Shown: positions 48,822 to 57,278 of the stretch, piece after piece
Numbering within the stretch: position 1 is the first letter of the stretch
Layout: every line of letters begins with the position of its first letter
Assembly (NCBI RefSeq): GCF_900177685.1
Contig: NZ_FXAY01000002.1
Location: 558,001-622,000 of the forward strand
Reading direction: 5' to 3'
Length of the DNA stretch: 64,000 nt
DNA from: Agreia pratensis
GTDB lineage: Bacteria > Actinomycetota > Actinomycetes > Actinomycetales > Microbacteriaceae
Notes under the pieces: model-generated
What the model was told of the DNA's origin: nothing
Databases searched by the model: none
What the model saw: only the letters and a program-made list of their open reading frames with translations
Program-made: the position numbers and the translations under genes

Positions 48822-50239
48822 GAAGCATCCTGTCGTCGGAGTTGAGTATGCAGCCAGTGCAGAGCCGACGCCCGGTCATCGATCACACCCTCGTCTTGTG
48901 CTTCGACGGAGGCCGCGAGCAGCACGGAGAATCGTGCTCCGGGCCGGAGGCCTGCATCGATCAGGTCGCGGCCAGTCACTAGCGGAGCCGTCGGTGTGCC
49001 GCCATAGCGCCTGGCAGCCTCGACCCAGGCGGCTGCCCTGCTCGGGATCGCGCTGACGCCGCGGCCCGCGCAGTCTGCGTCGACGACGCGCGCCCACTGG
49101 TCAATCGTCGGACCGGTGCCGTGCGCGCCCGCAAGGCGGCGCATGAGTCGGCGAACAGCGGATGCGCTCGGCCCGTTTTCGCCGACGCTCATGGCGACCA
49201 TGTGCTCGCGAACGAGGGGACCCACGGCGCGCACGAGTTCCGCGGGCGCGCCGATGCGTCGTAGGAGCGCCATGGCCGGCTCGACGCCCGCCGTTTCGTG
49301 CCCGCGCGAGGTGATTCGCGCATCCGATTCGCTTGAAGCGGGCTCGATGACGGTTGTCGTCACCTTGCTGAGGTCGTGCAGCAGCGCGGCGGCCACGCAC
49401 AACCGCCGATCCTGGGCCGAGAGGTCGTCGCGAACCGCGAAAGCGGCGGCCGCGTCGGCTGCGAGGCCCAGATGGGTCCACACATCGCCCTCGGCGTGCC
49501 AGCGCGCGTCTTGGGGAATGCCCTGCGTCGCGGCGAGTTCGGGCACGAGCGAGTCCCAGGTGGTTTTGCGGAGAATCGTCAGGGCGGCGCTCAGGTACAC
49601 GCCCCCGGTGAGGATGCGCTCGAATTCGTTCCACACGCGTTCGACGGGCAGCGATGCCGCGCGCGGTTCGAGCGACCGCGCAAGCTCGACCGTCTCGGGC
49701 GCGACTTCGAAGCCGAGAAGGGCCACGAAACGCACAAGCCTCAGCACGCGCAGCGGGTCATCGGCGAAGCGATCGGAGACATGACGCAGCACGCCGTCCT
49801 CGAGGTCGCGGAGGCCACCGACCGGGTTGTGGAGTTCGGCGCTCGCGGGATCCCAGGCGAGCGCATTGATCGTGAGGTCACGTCTGGCGGCCGATGCAGA
49901 CAGGTCGAGCTCGCCGGGCAGATCGCTGTGCGCGATCGTGAACTCGTAATCGCTTGCCTCGATGCGCACGACGTGGGTCTCGAAAGCGACACCCCGGGAG
50001 TGCACGGAGAACTCCTGGCCCAGTGCCGAGATCAGCTGCTCGGGGCTCGACGCGCCGTGCAGCTCGAGGTCGATATCCGAACTACGCAGAGCAGCCGCGT
50101 CGTCGTCGTGGCGCCGGAGGAGGGCATCGCGCACGGCTCCTCCCACGATCAGGGGCACCGCTCCATTCGCGCGGCAGGCGGCGACAAAGCGGTCTAGGCC
50201 GGTGGGAATGGCGATCAGCCCGGGGATGACGGTGGACAT
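48818..50239 (-). CDS. CCA-adding/poly(A) polymerase-type nucleotidyltransferase with HD domain
   Basis: A 473-residue class II tRNA nucleotidyltransferase. GGAVRDALL and SDIDLEL (about 31-60) give the catalytic Asp pair, RRDLTINALAW and RFADDPLRVLRLVRF follow as neck motifs, and the HD domain has LLHDLSK and a partner His (RGHETAG). It adds or repairs the 3' CCA or adds other nucleotides. tRNA-Ser here encodes its CCA, so repair is more likely than de novo synthesis. The ATG at 50239 (MSTVIPG) is used; in-frame starts upstream are less supported. Coupled to the RlaP-like gene. Confidence 0.85.
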   Translation of the reverse strand: MSTVIPGLIAIPTGLDRFVAACRANGAVPLIVGGAVRDALLRRHDDDAAALRSSDIDLELHGASSPEQLISALGQEFSVHSRGVAFETHVVRIEASDYEFTIAHSDLPGELDLSASAARRDLTINALAWDPASAELHNPVGGLRDLEDGVLRHVSDRFADDPLRVLRLVRFVALLGFEVAPETVELARSLEPRAASLPVERVWNEFERILTGGVYLSAALTILRKTTWDSLVPELAATQGIPQDARWHAEGDVWTHLGLAADAAAAFAVRDDLSAQDRRLCVAAALLHDLSKVTTTVIEPASSESDARITSRGHETAGVEPAMALLRRIGAPAELVRAVGPLVREHMVAMSVGENGPSASAVRRLMRRLAGAHGTGPTIDQWARVVDADCAGRGVSAIPSRAAAWVEAARRYGGTPTAPLVTGRDLIDAGLRPGARFSVLLAASVEAQDEGVIDDRASALHWLHTQLRRQDAS

Positions 50240-50326
50240 TGTGTCTGATCTCTTCTCGACTGTCGAAGGGTGCACCCGCCGGAAGGCAAGTTGACCAGAC
50301 TACACACCCCGCGTTCCCGAACGCAC

Positions 50327-50393
50327 GAACGGGCGGAGATTCCACAGCACCGCGGCTCAGAGAGCGTCGGTGTGCAGGAATCTCCGCCCGTTC
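50327..50393. repeat. 67-nt stem-loop with a perfect 17-bp stem
   Basis: GAACGGGCGGAGATTCC (50327-50343) is the exact complement of GGAATCTCCGCCCGTTC (50377-50393); a 33-nt loop lies between. It is between two minus-strand genes (DEAD helicase 3' end and CCA-type gene start). There is no T-tract, so termination is uncertain. It could be a small RNA, an mRNA-stabilising element or a MITE-like repeat. Confidence 0.65.
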
Positions 50394-50410
50394 AGGCGAA
50401 GCGTGGGCTG

Positions 50411-51955
50411 CTAGCCCTGGGCGCGGCGTCCCTGGCGACGAGCGCCGGCTCCGCCATTGCCACCGGATGCGGCGGCGCCGGCAGCGTAGCCACCCTGTCC
50501 GCCGGTCGACGTCGAGTACGTGCGCGAGGAGCCTCCAGCGGGAGCCGCCGAGCGACCTCCACCTGAGCCGCCGCGACGAGCTCCACTCGCCGACGCCGGG
50601 GCGCCTGCAGCAGCGGGGCGACCCGAGCGGTCACGACGGGGACGACCCTCGCCGCCACCGGCCGACGGCGAACCGTCGCGCTGGGCGCGCTTGCGCTGAG
50701 CGTTGGCTCCCTGCGATCCGCCCTGGCGGCGCGGGGTTCCCTGAACCTGGACGGCGGCGCGGGGAGCGGGCTTGACCCACTCGGCCAGCTCGCCGACCAG
50801 CTCGGTGACTGCGGGGGAGTTGGCGGTGACGCGCTGCGGGGTGACCTGGATGGCCGCCTTGCGCAGCAGATCTGCCGTGTCCTTCTTCTGCGTCGGCAGC
50901 ATCACGGTGACGACGTCTCCGGCGCTTCCGGCGCGAGCCGTACGACCCGAGCGGTGCAGGTACGCCTTGTGCTCGGCCGGCGGGTCGACGTGGATGACGA
51001 GCTCGATGTCGTCGACGTGCACGCCGCGGGCTGCGACGTCGGTGGCGACGAGGACCTTCACGTCACCGGCGCTGAACGCGGCGAGGTTGCGGTCACGAGC
51101 GACCTGCGAGAGGTTACCGTGCAGATCGACGGCCGGGATTCCGGCGTCGATCAGCTGGCGGGCCAGCTTCTTGGCGTGGTGCTTGGTGCGCATGAACAGG
51201 ATGCGGCGGCCGGTGCCCGAAGCGAGCTTCTGAACGAGCTCGGTCTTCGCGGTGGCGCCGTCGACCTCGAACACGTGGTGCGTCATGAGCTCGACGTGGC
51301 TGGTGGCCTCGTCGACCGAGTGCAGCACCTCGTTCTGCAGGAACTTGCGAACCAGCTTGTCTACGCCGTTGTCGAGCGTGGCCGAGAACAGCAGGCGCTG
51401 TCCGCCACGAGGGGTCTTGTCGAGGATGCGCGTGACGACGGGCAGGAAGCCCAGGTCGGCCATGTGGTCGGCCTCGTCGAGCACGGTGATCTCGATCGCG
51501 TCGAGCGACACGAAACCCTGCTTCATGAGGTCTTCGAGGCGGCCGGGGCAGGCGACGATGATGTCGACGCCGGCCTTGAGCGCGGCGACCTGGCGCTGCT
51601 GCGAGACGCCGCCGAAGATGGTGGTCGACTTCAGGCCGTAGGCGTCGGCCAGGGGCTGAAGCACGGCGGAGATCTGCGTTGCGAGTTCGCGGGTCGGAGC
51701 AAGGACCAGTCCGAGCGGACGACCGGAACGGCGCTGGCCACCGGAGAGCGCACCGCCGAGGCGGGCGACCATCGGGATGGAGAAGGCGAGAGTCTTGCCC
51801 GAGCCCGTCTTTCCGCGACCGAGGACGTCGCGTCCGGCCAGGGTGTCGGGAAGGGTGTCGAGCTGAATGGGGAACGGCTCGGTGATTCCGGCGTTCGTCA
51901 GTGCGGCGACGACGGGCGCGGGAACGCCGAGCGAGGAGAAGGTGGGTGTTGACAT
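50411..51955 (-). CDS. DEAD-box RNA helicase with RG/GA-rich tail
   Basis: A 514-residue protein. The conserved core (residues about 1-370) shows Q-motif PFPIQ, GKTGSGKT, DEAD (VLDEADHMADLG), SATLD (motif III) and HRSGRTARAG (motif VI). The last 130 residues are Arg/Gly/Ala/Ser-rich (RRQGGSQ..., SGGRSAAPAGG), like RNA-binding tails of RhlE-type cold-shock helicases. The ATG at 51955 is preferred for the family start FSSLGVPAPV. A 243-bp leader follows upstream. Confidence 0.92.
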   Translation of the reverse strand: MSTPTFSSLGVPAPVVAALTNAGITEPFPIQLDTLPDTLAGRDVLGRGKTGSGKTLAFSIPMVARLGGALSGGQRRSGRPLGLVLAPTRELATQISAVLQPLADAYGLKSTTIFGGVSQQRQVAALKAGVDIIVACPGRLEDLMKQGFVSLDAIEITVLDEADHMADLGFLPVVTRILDKTPRGGQRLLFSATLDNGVDKLVRKFLQNEVLHSVDEATSHVELMTHHVFEVDGATAKTELVQKLASGTGRRILFMRTKHHAKKLARQLIDAGIPAVDLHGNLSQVARDRNLAAFSAGDVKVLVATDVAARGVHVDDIELVIHVDPPAEHKAYLHRSGRTARAGSAGDVVTVMLPTQKKDTADLLRKAAIQVTPQRVTANSPAVTELVGELAEWVKPAPRAAVQVQGTPRRQGGSQGANAQRKRAQRDGSPSAGGGEGRPRRDRSGRPAAAGAPASASGARRGGSGGGRSAAPAGGSSRTYSTSTGGQGGYAAGAAASGGNGGAGARRQGRRAQG

Positions 51956-52198
51956 AGCTGTTTCGGTGCCTTTCAGGCATCGGATCCGCAGCGTGACTCG
52001 GCGGCATCGCACAGAGCTTCTGTTTCGCACAGACTCTCTCGGCAATGCCGCGACTGTGCGGAAATGATGGCGAAGGTGCCAGTAGGCACTTCCGTTCGCC
52101 GTGAGAAAGTTTTCGCGAATTTCAGGCACGAGGCCCGAACCGCAAGGTGCGTTCTACGACGCAGGGAGCGCACGATCGCGCTCGCAAGTGATTACAGC
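51956..52198 (-). promoter_or_regulatory. Long leader of the DEAD helicase
   Basis: 243 bp without a gene between the DUF1684 stop and the helicase ATG. Cold-shock helicase genes often have long regulatory leaders; here I see several short complementary stretches but cannot name a structure. Confidence 0.35.
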
Positions 52199-52828
52199 CT
52201 AGCGCACATACAGCTCGCCGACCGGGATGTTGCCGGATACACGGTTTCCGAGCGGTGCCAGCGGGCAGGCCCACGCCGGGTCGTAGGCGCACGACGGGTT
52301 GTAGGCGAAGTTGAAGTCGAGAACCAGAGAGCCGGGTGTGCCGCCGGTGCCGAGGTGTGCGCCCTTGATCGAATCGATGAGGTAGCGGCCACCGCCGTAC
52401 GTTCCACCCGTCGTGCCTGCGAGACCGTCGCGCACGGGAATGAAGAGGCCACCGCCGTACGAGCGCAGGCGCCACACGTCGAGACGGCCCAACTCCGGAA
52501 TACTCGCATGGCCGACCAGCTCGAAGGGCACGACGCCGTCGGTGCCGGTCTCGAAGTCGAAGCCGCCCGGCGCATCCGGGGCCGTGATCTCGACCTCGAA
52601 TCGCCAGGCCGGGTCGTAGGGCGCGACGGGCAGGCCCGTGAAGCCGGGGCGGTCGTCAGCCAGTAGGGGGGTCTGCGGATGCGTGCGGAACAGTTCGTCG
52701 CGGCCGTCGCGCCAGACGCCGTGCGCGGCTTCAGGATTGACGAGGGACAGCACGCGCACCTCGTCGTAGAGCGCGAAGACGCGCTGACGCCAATCGGCGA
52801 CCTGGATGGCTGATTCGGCTCTCGTCAC
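52199..52828 (-). CDS. DUF1684-family protein
   Basis: A 209-residue protein with GGGRYLIDSIKGAHLG and LDFNFAYNPSCAYDP...CPLAP, the diagnostic strand and cysteines of DUF1684. Members may bind a metal via the CAYDPxxxCP pair; the role is unknown. It starts at ATG (MTRAES) and ends 243 bp before the helicase gene. The next gene upstream (SRPBCC) ends 9 bp away. Confidence 0.85.
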   Translation of the reverse strand: MTRAESAIQVADWRQRVFALYDEVRVLSLVNPEAAHGVWRDGRDELFRTHPQTPLLADDRPGFTGLPVAPYDPAWRFEVEITAPDAPGGFDFETGTDGVVPFELVGHASIPELGRLDVWRLRSYGGGLFIPVRDGLAGTTGGTYGGGRYLIDSIKGAHLGTGGTPGSLVLDFNFAYNPSCAYDPAWACPLAPLGNRVSGNIPVGELYVR

Positions 52829-52837
52829 GAGATCAGG

Positions 52838-53371
52838 CTACGCGGCGATGTCGGGGTCGACGCCTTCGACGCCCGAATCGGGGGTGGGCTCGGGATCGAA
52901 TGCCCAGCTCGGGGCGAGCTGGCGCAGTCGCGCGCCCCTCCACTGCCAGAACACCCACATTCCATACCAAGCGGCGGGGGTCAACGCCCCGGCTCCGATG
53001 ATGAGCCGGTCTCGGTACAGCGTCTTGCCGGTGCCCGCTGGATCGGGCGAGATCGCCATCTGGTGATCCCAGGTGGTGGGGATGGCGACGGCACCAGAGA
53101 CTCCCCGCCCGGAGTCGCGGACGATGCGCACCCCGTCTGGTCGTTCGAGAAACGAGAGCCTGATGATCTGCTTGCCGAGGGGGATCAGACCGCCGCCCTC
53201 GATCTCGACCGGGTGCTGACCCTGCTGCCAGATCGTGGGGAACCCGTCGGCGCTGAGCGAGCGGATCTTGAGAAACGGACTCGACACCTCGCGAAAGACG
53301 GCGGGGCTCCGGATAGCCCGCCACGCGGCATCCGGATCTGTGTCGAGCACGAATTTCAGCAGAACTCTCAT
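52838..53371 (-). CDS. SRPBCC-fold protein
   Basis: A 177-residue protein of the helix-grip fold: RVLLKFVLDTDPDAAWRAI is the canonical opening. The ATG at 53369-53371 is preceded by GGAGG 6 nt upstream, which decides against the longer GTG form. Ligand unknown. It faces the divergent oxygenase gene, with 132 bp between. Confidence 0.72.
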   Translation of the reverse strand: MRVLLKFVLDTDPDAAWRAIRSPAVFREVSSPFLKIRSLSADGFPTIWQQGQHPVEIEGGGLIPLGKQIIRLSFLERPDGVRIVRDSGRGVSGAVAIPTTWDHQMAISPDPAGTGKTLYRDRLIIGAGALTPAAWYGMWVFWQWRGARLRQLAPSWAFDPEPTPDSGVEGVDPDIAA

Positions 53372-53434
53372 GGTGGCCTCCACTGCCTAAGTCTGGGCGG
53401 TGGAGGAAACTTTCGACAAGTCGTACTCTGTGCC

Positions 53435-53452
53435 ATTGCACACGTGCTCAAT
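53435..53452. promoter_or_regulatory. Palindromic element with a CACGTG core
   Basis: ATTGCACACGTGCTCAAT has complementary ends and a CACGTG core. It lies in the divergent promoter region between the SRPBCC and oxygenase genes and could be an operator. Confidence 0.35.
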
Positions 53453-53503
53453 ACGTCGTAATGCAATTGGCCTTTCGGGCAGTGAGGTGCCAGCGTTGAT
53501 TCC

Positions 53504-54508
53504 ATGACCCAGAGCCTTCCCGTCCTCGACTTCTCCCGCCTCGATGCCTCCCCCGAAGAGGCTGCTGGATTCCGTGAGGATCTGCGTCGCGCTACGCACG
53601 ATTACGGCTTTTTCTATCTCACCGGTCACGGCGTTCCCGAGTCGTTGGTGAGTGGCATCCTCGAGACCTCGCGGCGCTTCTTCGAGCTTCCTGAAGCCGA
53701 CAAGCTGTCGATCGAGAACGTGCTGAGCCCCCAGTTCCGCGGTTACACCCGCGTCGGCGGTGAGCTCACGCAGGGAAAGGTCGACTGGCGCGAGCAGATC
53801 GACATCGGAAGCGAGCGCGAGTCCGTCGAACGCGGCGAGGGCGTGCCCGACTATTGGCGGCTCGAGGGGCCGAACCTGTGGCCTGAAGCTCTGCCCGAAC
53901 TGCAGGACGTCGTCACCCGATGGCACGACGAGTTGTCAGCCATCAGCATCCGGCTTCTTCAGGCGTGGGCCCAGTCGCTGGGAGCAGACCCGCATGTCTT
54001 CGACGCCGCGTTCGCCGAGCGCCCGTCGACGCTGATCAAGATCGTGCGCTATCCCGGAAAGAGCGACCCGACTCCGAAGCAGGGCGTCGGGGCGCATCGT
54101 GACGGGGGTGCCCTCACGCTGCTGCTCGTCGAACCCGGGAAGGGTGGCCTGCAGGTCGCCTACGGAGACGAGTGGATCGACGCGCCTCCGGTGCCCGGCG
54201 CCTTCGTCGTGAACATCGGAGAGCTGCTCGAGTACGCCACGAACGGCTATCTGAAGGCGACCGTGCACCGCGTGATCTCACCGTCGATCGGCAGCGACCG
54301 CATCTCGATTCCGTTCTTCTTCAACCCGGCGCTGGATGCGTCGATCCCGTCGATCCCGCTGCCTGCGGCTCTGCAGTCTGAAGCGACAGGAATCACGCCC
54401 GATCCCGACGATAGCCCGATTCTGCGGGTCTACGGAGAGAACGTGCTGCGCTACCGGCTGCGCGCCCACCCTGACGTCGCGGCTATCCATCACGCGGATC
54501 TGCTCTAG
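53504..54508 (+). CDS. Isopenicillin-N-synthase-like 2-oxoglutarate/Fe(II) oxygenase
   Basis: A 334-residue member of the 2OG-Fe(II) oxygenase/IPNS family. The N-terminal DIOX_N segment (LPVLDFSRLDAS...YGFFYLTGHGVP) is followed by the metal triad HRD (GAHRDGG, His-x-Asp) and the later TVHRVISP, with RISIPFFF supplying the Arg for 2-oxoglutarate. It hydroxylates or desaturates an unknown small molecule. A solid terminator follows. Confidence 0.92.
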   Translation: MTQSLPVLDFSRLDASPEEAAGFREDLRRATHDYGFFYLTGHGVPESLVSGILETSRRFFELPEADKLSIENVLSPQFRGYTRVGGELTQGKVDWREQIDIGSERESVERGEGVPDYWRLEGPNLWPEALPELQDVVTRWHDELSAISIRLLQAWAQSLGADPHVFDAAFAERPSTLIKIVRYPGKSDPTPKQGVGAHRDGGALTLLLVEPGKGGLQVAYGDEWIDAPPVPGAFVVNIGELLEYATNGYLKATVHRVISPSIGSDRISIPFFFNPALDASIPSIPLPAALQSEATGITPDPDDSPILRVYGENVLRYRLRAHPDVAAIHHADLL

Positions 54509-54530
54509 CACTGTTGGTCGAGACGCACGC

Positions 54531-54567
54531 AAGAGGGGCCCGTCGCTTGTCGCGACGGGCCCCTCTT
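54531..54567. terminator. Strong bidirectional terminator
   Basis: A 16-bp stem AAGAGGGGCCCGTCGC/GCGACGGGCCCCTCTT around loop TTGTC. It lies between the oxygenase gene and the convergent membrane-protein gene and fits termination of both. Confidence 0.92.
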
Positions 54568-54578
54568 CGTGTATCTGA

Positions 54579-54845
54579 TCAGTAGGTGCTGGTGCCGACC
54601 ATCGACGCGGCAGCCGTGAAGGAGATGATCGAGACGATGATGCCGAGAACGAACAGGATCGCTCCCACGATGATGCCGATCTTTGCGGGCGTGTTCTTGA
54701 AGCCGGCGGCCTTCGACTGCTGCAGGGCCACGATGCTGATGATGAGGCCGATCAGGTTGAAGACGATCGCCAGCACGAGGCCGACGATGCCGAGGGTCTT
54801 TCCCGGGTAGTCGGTGCCGGGCGTCGGGGTCTGGAGGTTGCTCAC
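54579..54845 (-). CDS. DUF4190-like small membrane protein
   Basis: An 88-residue protein with two transmembrane helices separated by a short basic loop (SIVALQQSKAAGFKNTPAKIG), the pattern of DUF4190. The GTG at 54845 is used because AAAGGAC lies 8 nt upstream. Unknown function, perhaps membrane stress. Confidence 0.72.
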   Translation of the reverse strand: MSNLQTPTPGTDYPGKTLGIVGLVLAIVFNLIGLIISIVALQQSKAAGFKNTPAKIGIIVGAILFVLGIIVSIISFTAAASMVGTSTY

Positions 54846-55054
54846 GGTGCGTCCTTTGATCGTGTTGAGATACGTGGTTTGGGACAGAGGCGTGAGGCTT
54901 GCACGAATGCACCGCATCGCCGTTGTCCCCATCTTTCTAGTGGAGGCAGGCTCTGGTCGTCAATCGGCATCGTCGGATTGCTCTCCATGAGCTTTCCGAA
55001 TACCCACTCGAGTCGGTCTCCGCAACGGCCAATCGACTCCGCTACATTCGAGCA

Positions 55055-56218
55055 ATGACACGAGCCGACATGCGTTCGCCGGGCAGGCGACCCAACACCG
55101 CGCCGCGAATCCGCTCGACGCTCGGCAGGGTGCCCAACAGGCGAGCCGAGGAAGATCGTGTGCCCCAGCGGCGCATCCGATTCAATCCCTTTCTCATCGG
55201 CCTGCTGGGGGCGCTCGGCGCCTGCGTGGGGCTCGGGGTATGGGGGGCCCTCGGCTCGCTGTCGACCGTATTCGTCTACATCGGCATCGCATTCTTCATC
55301 GCGCTGGCCCTCGAACCCCTGATGAAGCTGGCCGAGCGGCACAACATCCGGCGTTGGGTGGCATCCCTGGCCGTGGCCCTGCTGGCGCTCGCGGTCATCG
55401 GAGGCGTGGCTCTGGCCGTCGTGCCGAACCTCGTGCGCCAGGTGAACTACCTGATCACTCATGCGAGCGAGCTGACCGATCGACTCCTCTCCCAGCCGTG
55501 GGTGACCTGGATCAGCGAGCAGCTGGGCACATCGCTCGACCTCGACTCGATCATCAAAGATGTCACCTCGTTCCTCTCCGACCCCGACAAGCTGCTCTCG
55601 ATCGGCGGCGGGCTTCTCTCGGTCGGATCGGGGGTCTTCGAGGGGGTGACCGCCGTCATCGTCGTGACCGTGCTCACGATCTACCTGACCCTCACACTGC
55701 GCGGTGTCATGGCGACCGTCTATCAGGCCGTGCCCAAGTCCCGACGAGCCGGCTTCATCGAGATCACCGAGGAGATCCTCGAGTCGGTCGGCAAGTACGT
55801 TGCAGGCCAGTTCGTGCTGGCGCTGGCCAACGCCACGATCACGCTGATCCTTGTCACGATCGTGGGCGGTCCAGCGCCGCTGCTGCTCGCCCTGGTCGCT
55901 TTCGTCTGTGCTCTCATCCCGGTGGTCGGTCCGATTCTGGGGGTGTCGATCGGTGCCGTCTCTGTTCTGACCGTCAATCCGATCGGTGCCCTGATCTTCG
56001 CGATCATCATGCTCGTCTACCTTCAGGTCGAGGCCTACGTACTCACGCCGCGGGTCATGGCAAAGGCCGTCGCCGTGCCGGGGGTTCTCGTGATCGTGGC
56101 GGCCATCGGCGGCGCGGCCCTTGGCGGCATCCTCGGCGCTCTGGTCGCGGTTCCCGTGGTTGCTGCGGGCATCCTGATCTTCCAGCGCGTGATCCGCCCG
56201 ATCCAGGACGCCAGATAG
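55055..56218 (+). CDS. AI-2E/PerM-family transporter
   Basis: A 387-residue integral membrane protein. It has about eight hydrophobic helices, with two at the start and the conserved block LVYLQVEAYVLTPRVMAKAV near residue 320-340, which is the PerM/UPF0118 signature. The family includes AI-2 exporters and sodium-dependent antiporters; the solute here is unknown. A basic N-terminal region of about 45 residues (RRPNTAPRIR) precedes the first helix. Confidence 0.88.
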   Translation: MTRADMRSPGRRPNTAPRIRSTLGRVPNRRAEEDRVPQRRIRFNPFLIGLLGALGACVGLGVWGALGSLSTVFVYIGIAFFIALALEPLMKLAERHNIRRWVASLAVALLALAVIGGVALAVVPNLVRQVNYLITHASELTDRLLSQPWVTWISEQLGTSLDLDSIIKDVTSFLSDPDKLLSIGGGLLSVGSGVFEGVTAVIVVTVLTIYLTLTLRGVMATVYQAVPKSRRAGFIEITEEILESVGKYVAGQFVLALANATITLILVTIVGGPAPLLLALVAFVCALIPVVGPILGVSIGAVSVLTVNPIGALIFAIIMLVYLQVEAYVLTPRVMAKAVAVPGVLVIVAAIGGAALGGILGALVAVPVVAAGILIFQRVIRPIQDAR

Positions 56219-56254
56219 CCCCGAAGGCGTAGCGTGGCTGCAGGAGGTTTCATC

Positions 56255-56557
56255 ATGAAAGCAGTCGTCAACGGCACCGTCATCGCCGAGGCACCCAAGG
56301 AAGATCTGATCGCGATCGAAGGGAACTGGTACTTTCCCCCGTCGAGCGTGAATTTCGATCTGCTCACACCCACCGATACGCCGTACACCTGCCCGTGGAA
56401 GGGCGAGTGCCAGTACTTCAGCGTGCGAGACAGCGGCGTGAGTCTCAAAGACCGCGCGTGGAGCTATCCCAAGCCGTATCCCGCGTCGTTCGACCGCGTG
56501 GGCCAGGACTACAGCAACTATGTGGCGTTCTGGAAAGAAGTCCAGGTCACCGAGTAG
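56255..56557 (+). CDS. DUF427-family protein
   Basis: A 100-residue protein. The TPYTCPWKGECQYF stretch and WSYPKPYPA are the DUF427 hallmark; the two cysteines may be a disulfide. The ATG at 56255 follows CAGGAGG with good spacing. Role unknown. Confidence 0.87.
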   Translation: MKAVVNGTVIAEAPKEDLIAIEGNWYFPPSSVNFDLLTPTDTPYTCPWKGECQYFSVRDSGVSLKDRAWSYPKPYPASFDRVGQDYSNYVAFWKEVQVTE

Positions 56558-56632
56558 CTGCGGCTGAAAATCGTGGCATATTGACCGGCCGGGCAGAGAT
56601 GCCCGGCCGGCACTGTCAGTAGCGTCGACTGC

Positions 56633-57244
56633 ATGAGTGAACTTCTGCAGCTGCCCACGGGAAACACCGCGCTTCGCGCACTCGACTGGGTGCAGCGCAC
56701 CGCGGAACTCTCGATCGCCAACCACAGTGTTCGCACCTTTCTGCATGCCCGTGTCGTGGCCGCATCCGATGGTCTCGTATCGGGTCAGGACTACGACGCC
56801 GAGCTGCTCTTTCTCGCCTGCGTGCTGCACGACATCGGAACGACCGACGAGGCCGACGGCGATCTGCGCTTCGAGGTCGATGGGGCAGACGCCGCGGCCC
56901 GCTTTCTCACGGCCCAAGGACTGCAGCCGGCCGAGACCGATCTCGTATGGGAAGCGATCGCTCTGCACACGTCTCCGCAGATCGCCGAGCGGCGCGGTCC
57001 CGTCACACGGCTCACCCGACTGGGCGTTCGTGGAGACTTCGGGCTGGAGACGGTCACCGAGAGCGAGCGACGGCTCATAGAGGATGCCTATCCGCGCCTC
57101 GACGTGGAGAAGCATCTCGGCGACGCGGTACTCGAGCAGGCGCTGCGCAAGCCGGAGAAGGCTCCCCGCAACTCCTGGCCAGCGAGCCTGGTGCGCGCAC
57201 ACCACGACGACCCGCACAACACCGGAGTCAGCGAGGCGTTCTGA
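56633..57244 (+). CDS. HD-domain cyanamide-hydratase-like protein
   Basis: A 203-residue metal-dependent HD protein: NHSVRTF (His), CVLHDIGTTD (HD pair), RFEVDGADAAARF and ALHTSPQIA. The order and the RFExxGA block match the cyanamide hydratase (Ddi2/CAH) group. It could hydrate cyanamide or act on a related nitrile/urea-type compound, but HD proteins are diverse. The next gene is a DJ-1 protein similar to isonitrile hydratase, 34 bp away. Confidence 0.77.
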   Translation: MSELLQLPTGNTALRALDWVQRTAELSIANHSVRTFLHARVVAASDGLVSGQDYDAELLFLACVLHDIGTTDEADGDLRFEVDGADAAARFLTAQGLQPAETDLVWEAIALHTSPQIAERRGPVTRLTRLGVRGDFGLETVTESERRLIEDAYPRLDVEKHLGDAVLEQALRKPEKAPRNSWPASLVRAHHDDPHNTGVSEAF

Positions 57245-57278
57245 TCGTCGTTCCCCAACCGCGGATAGTGTTGTTCTC

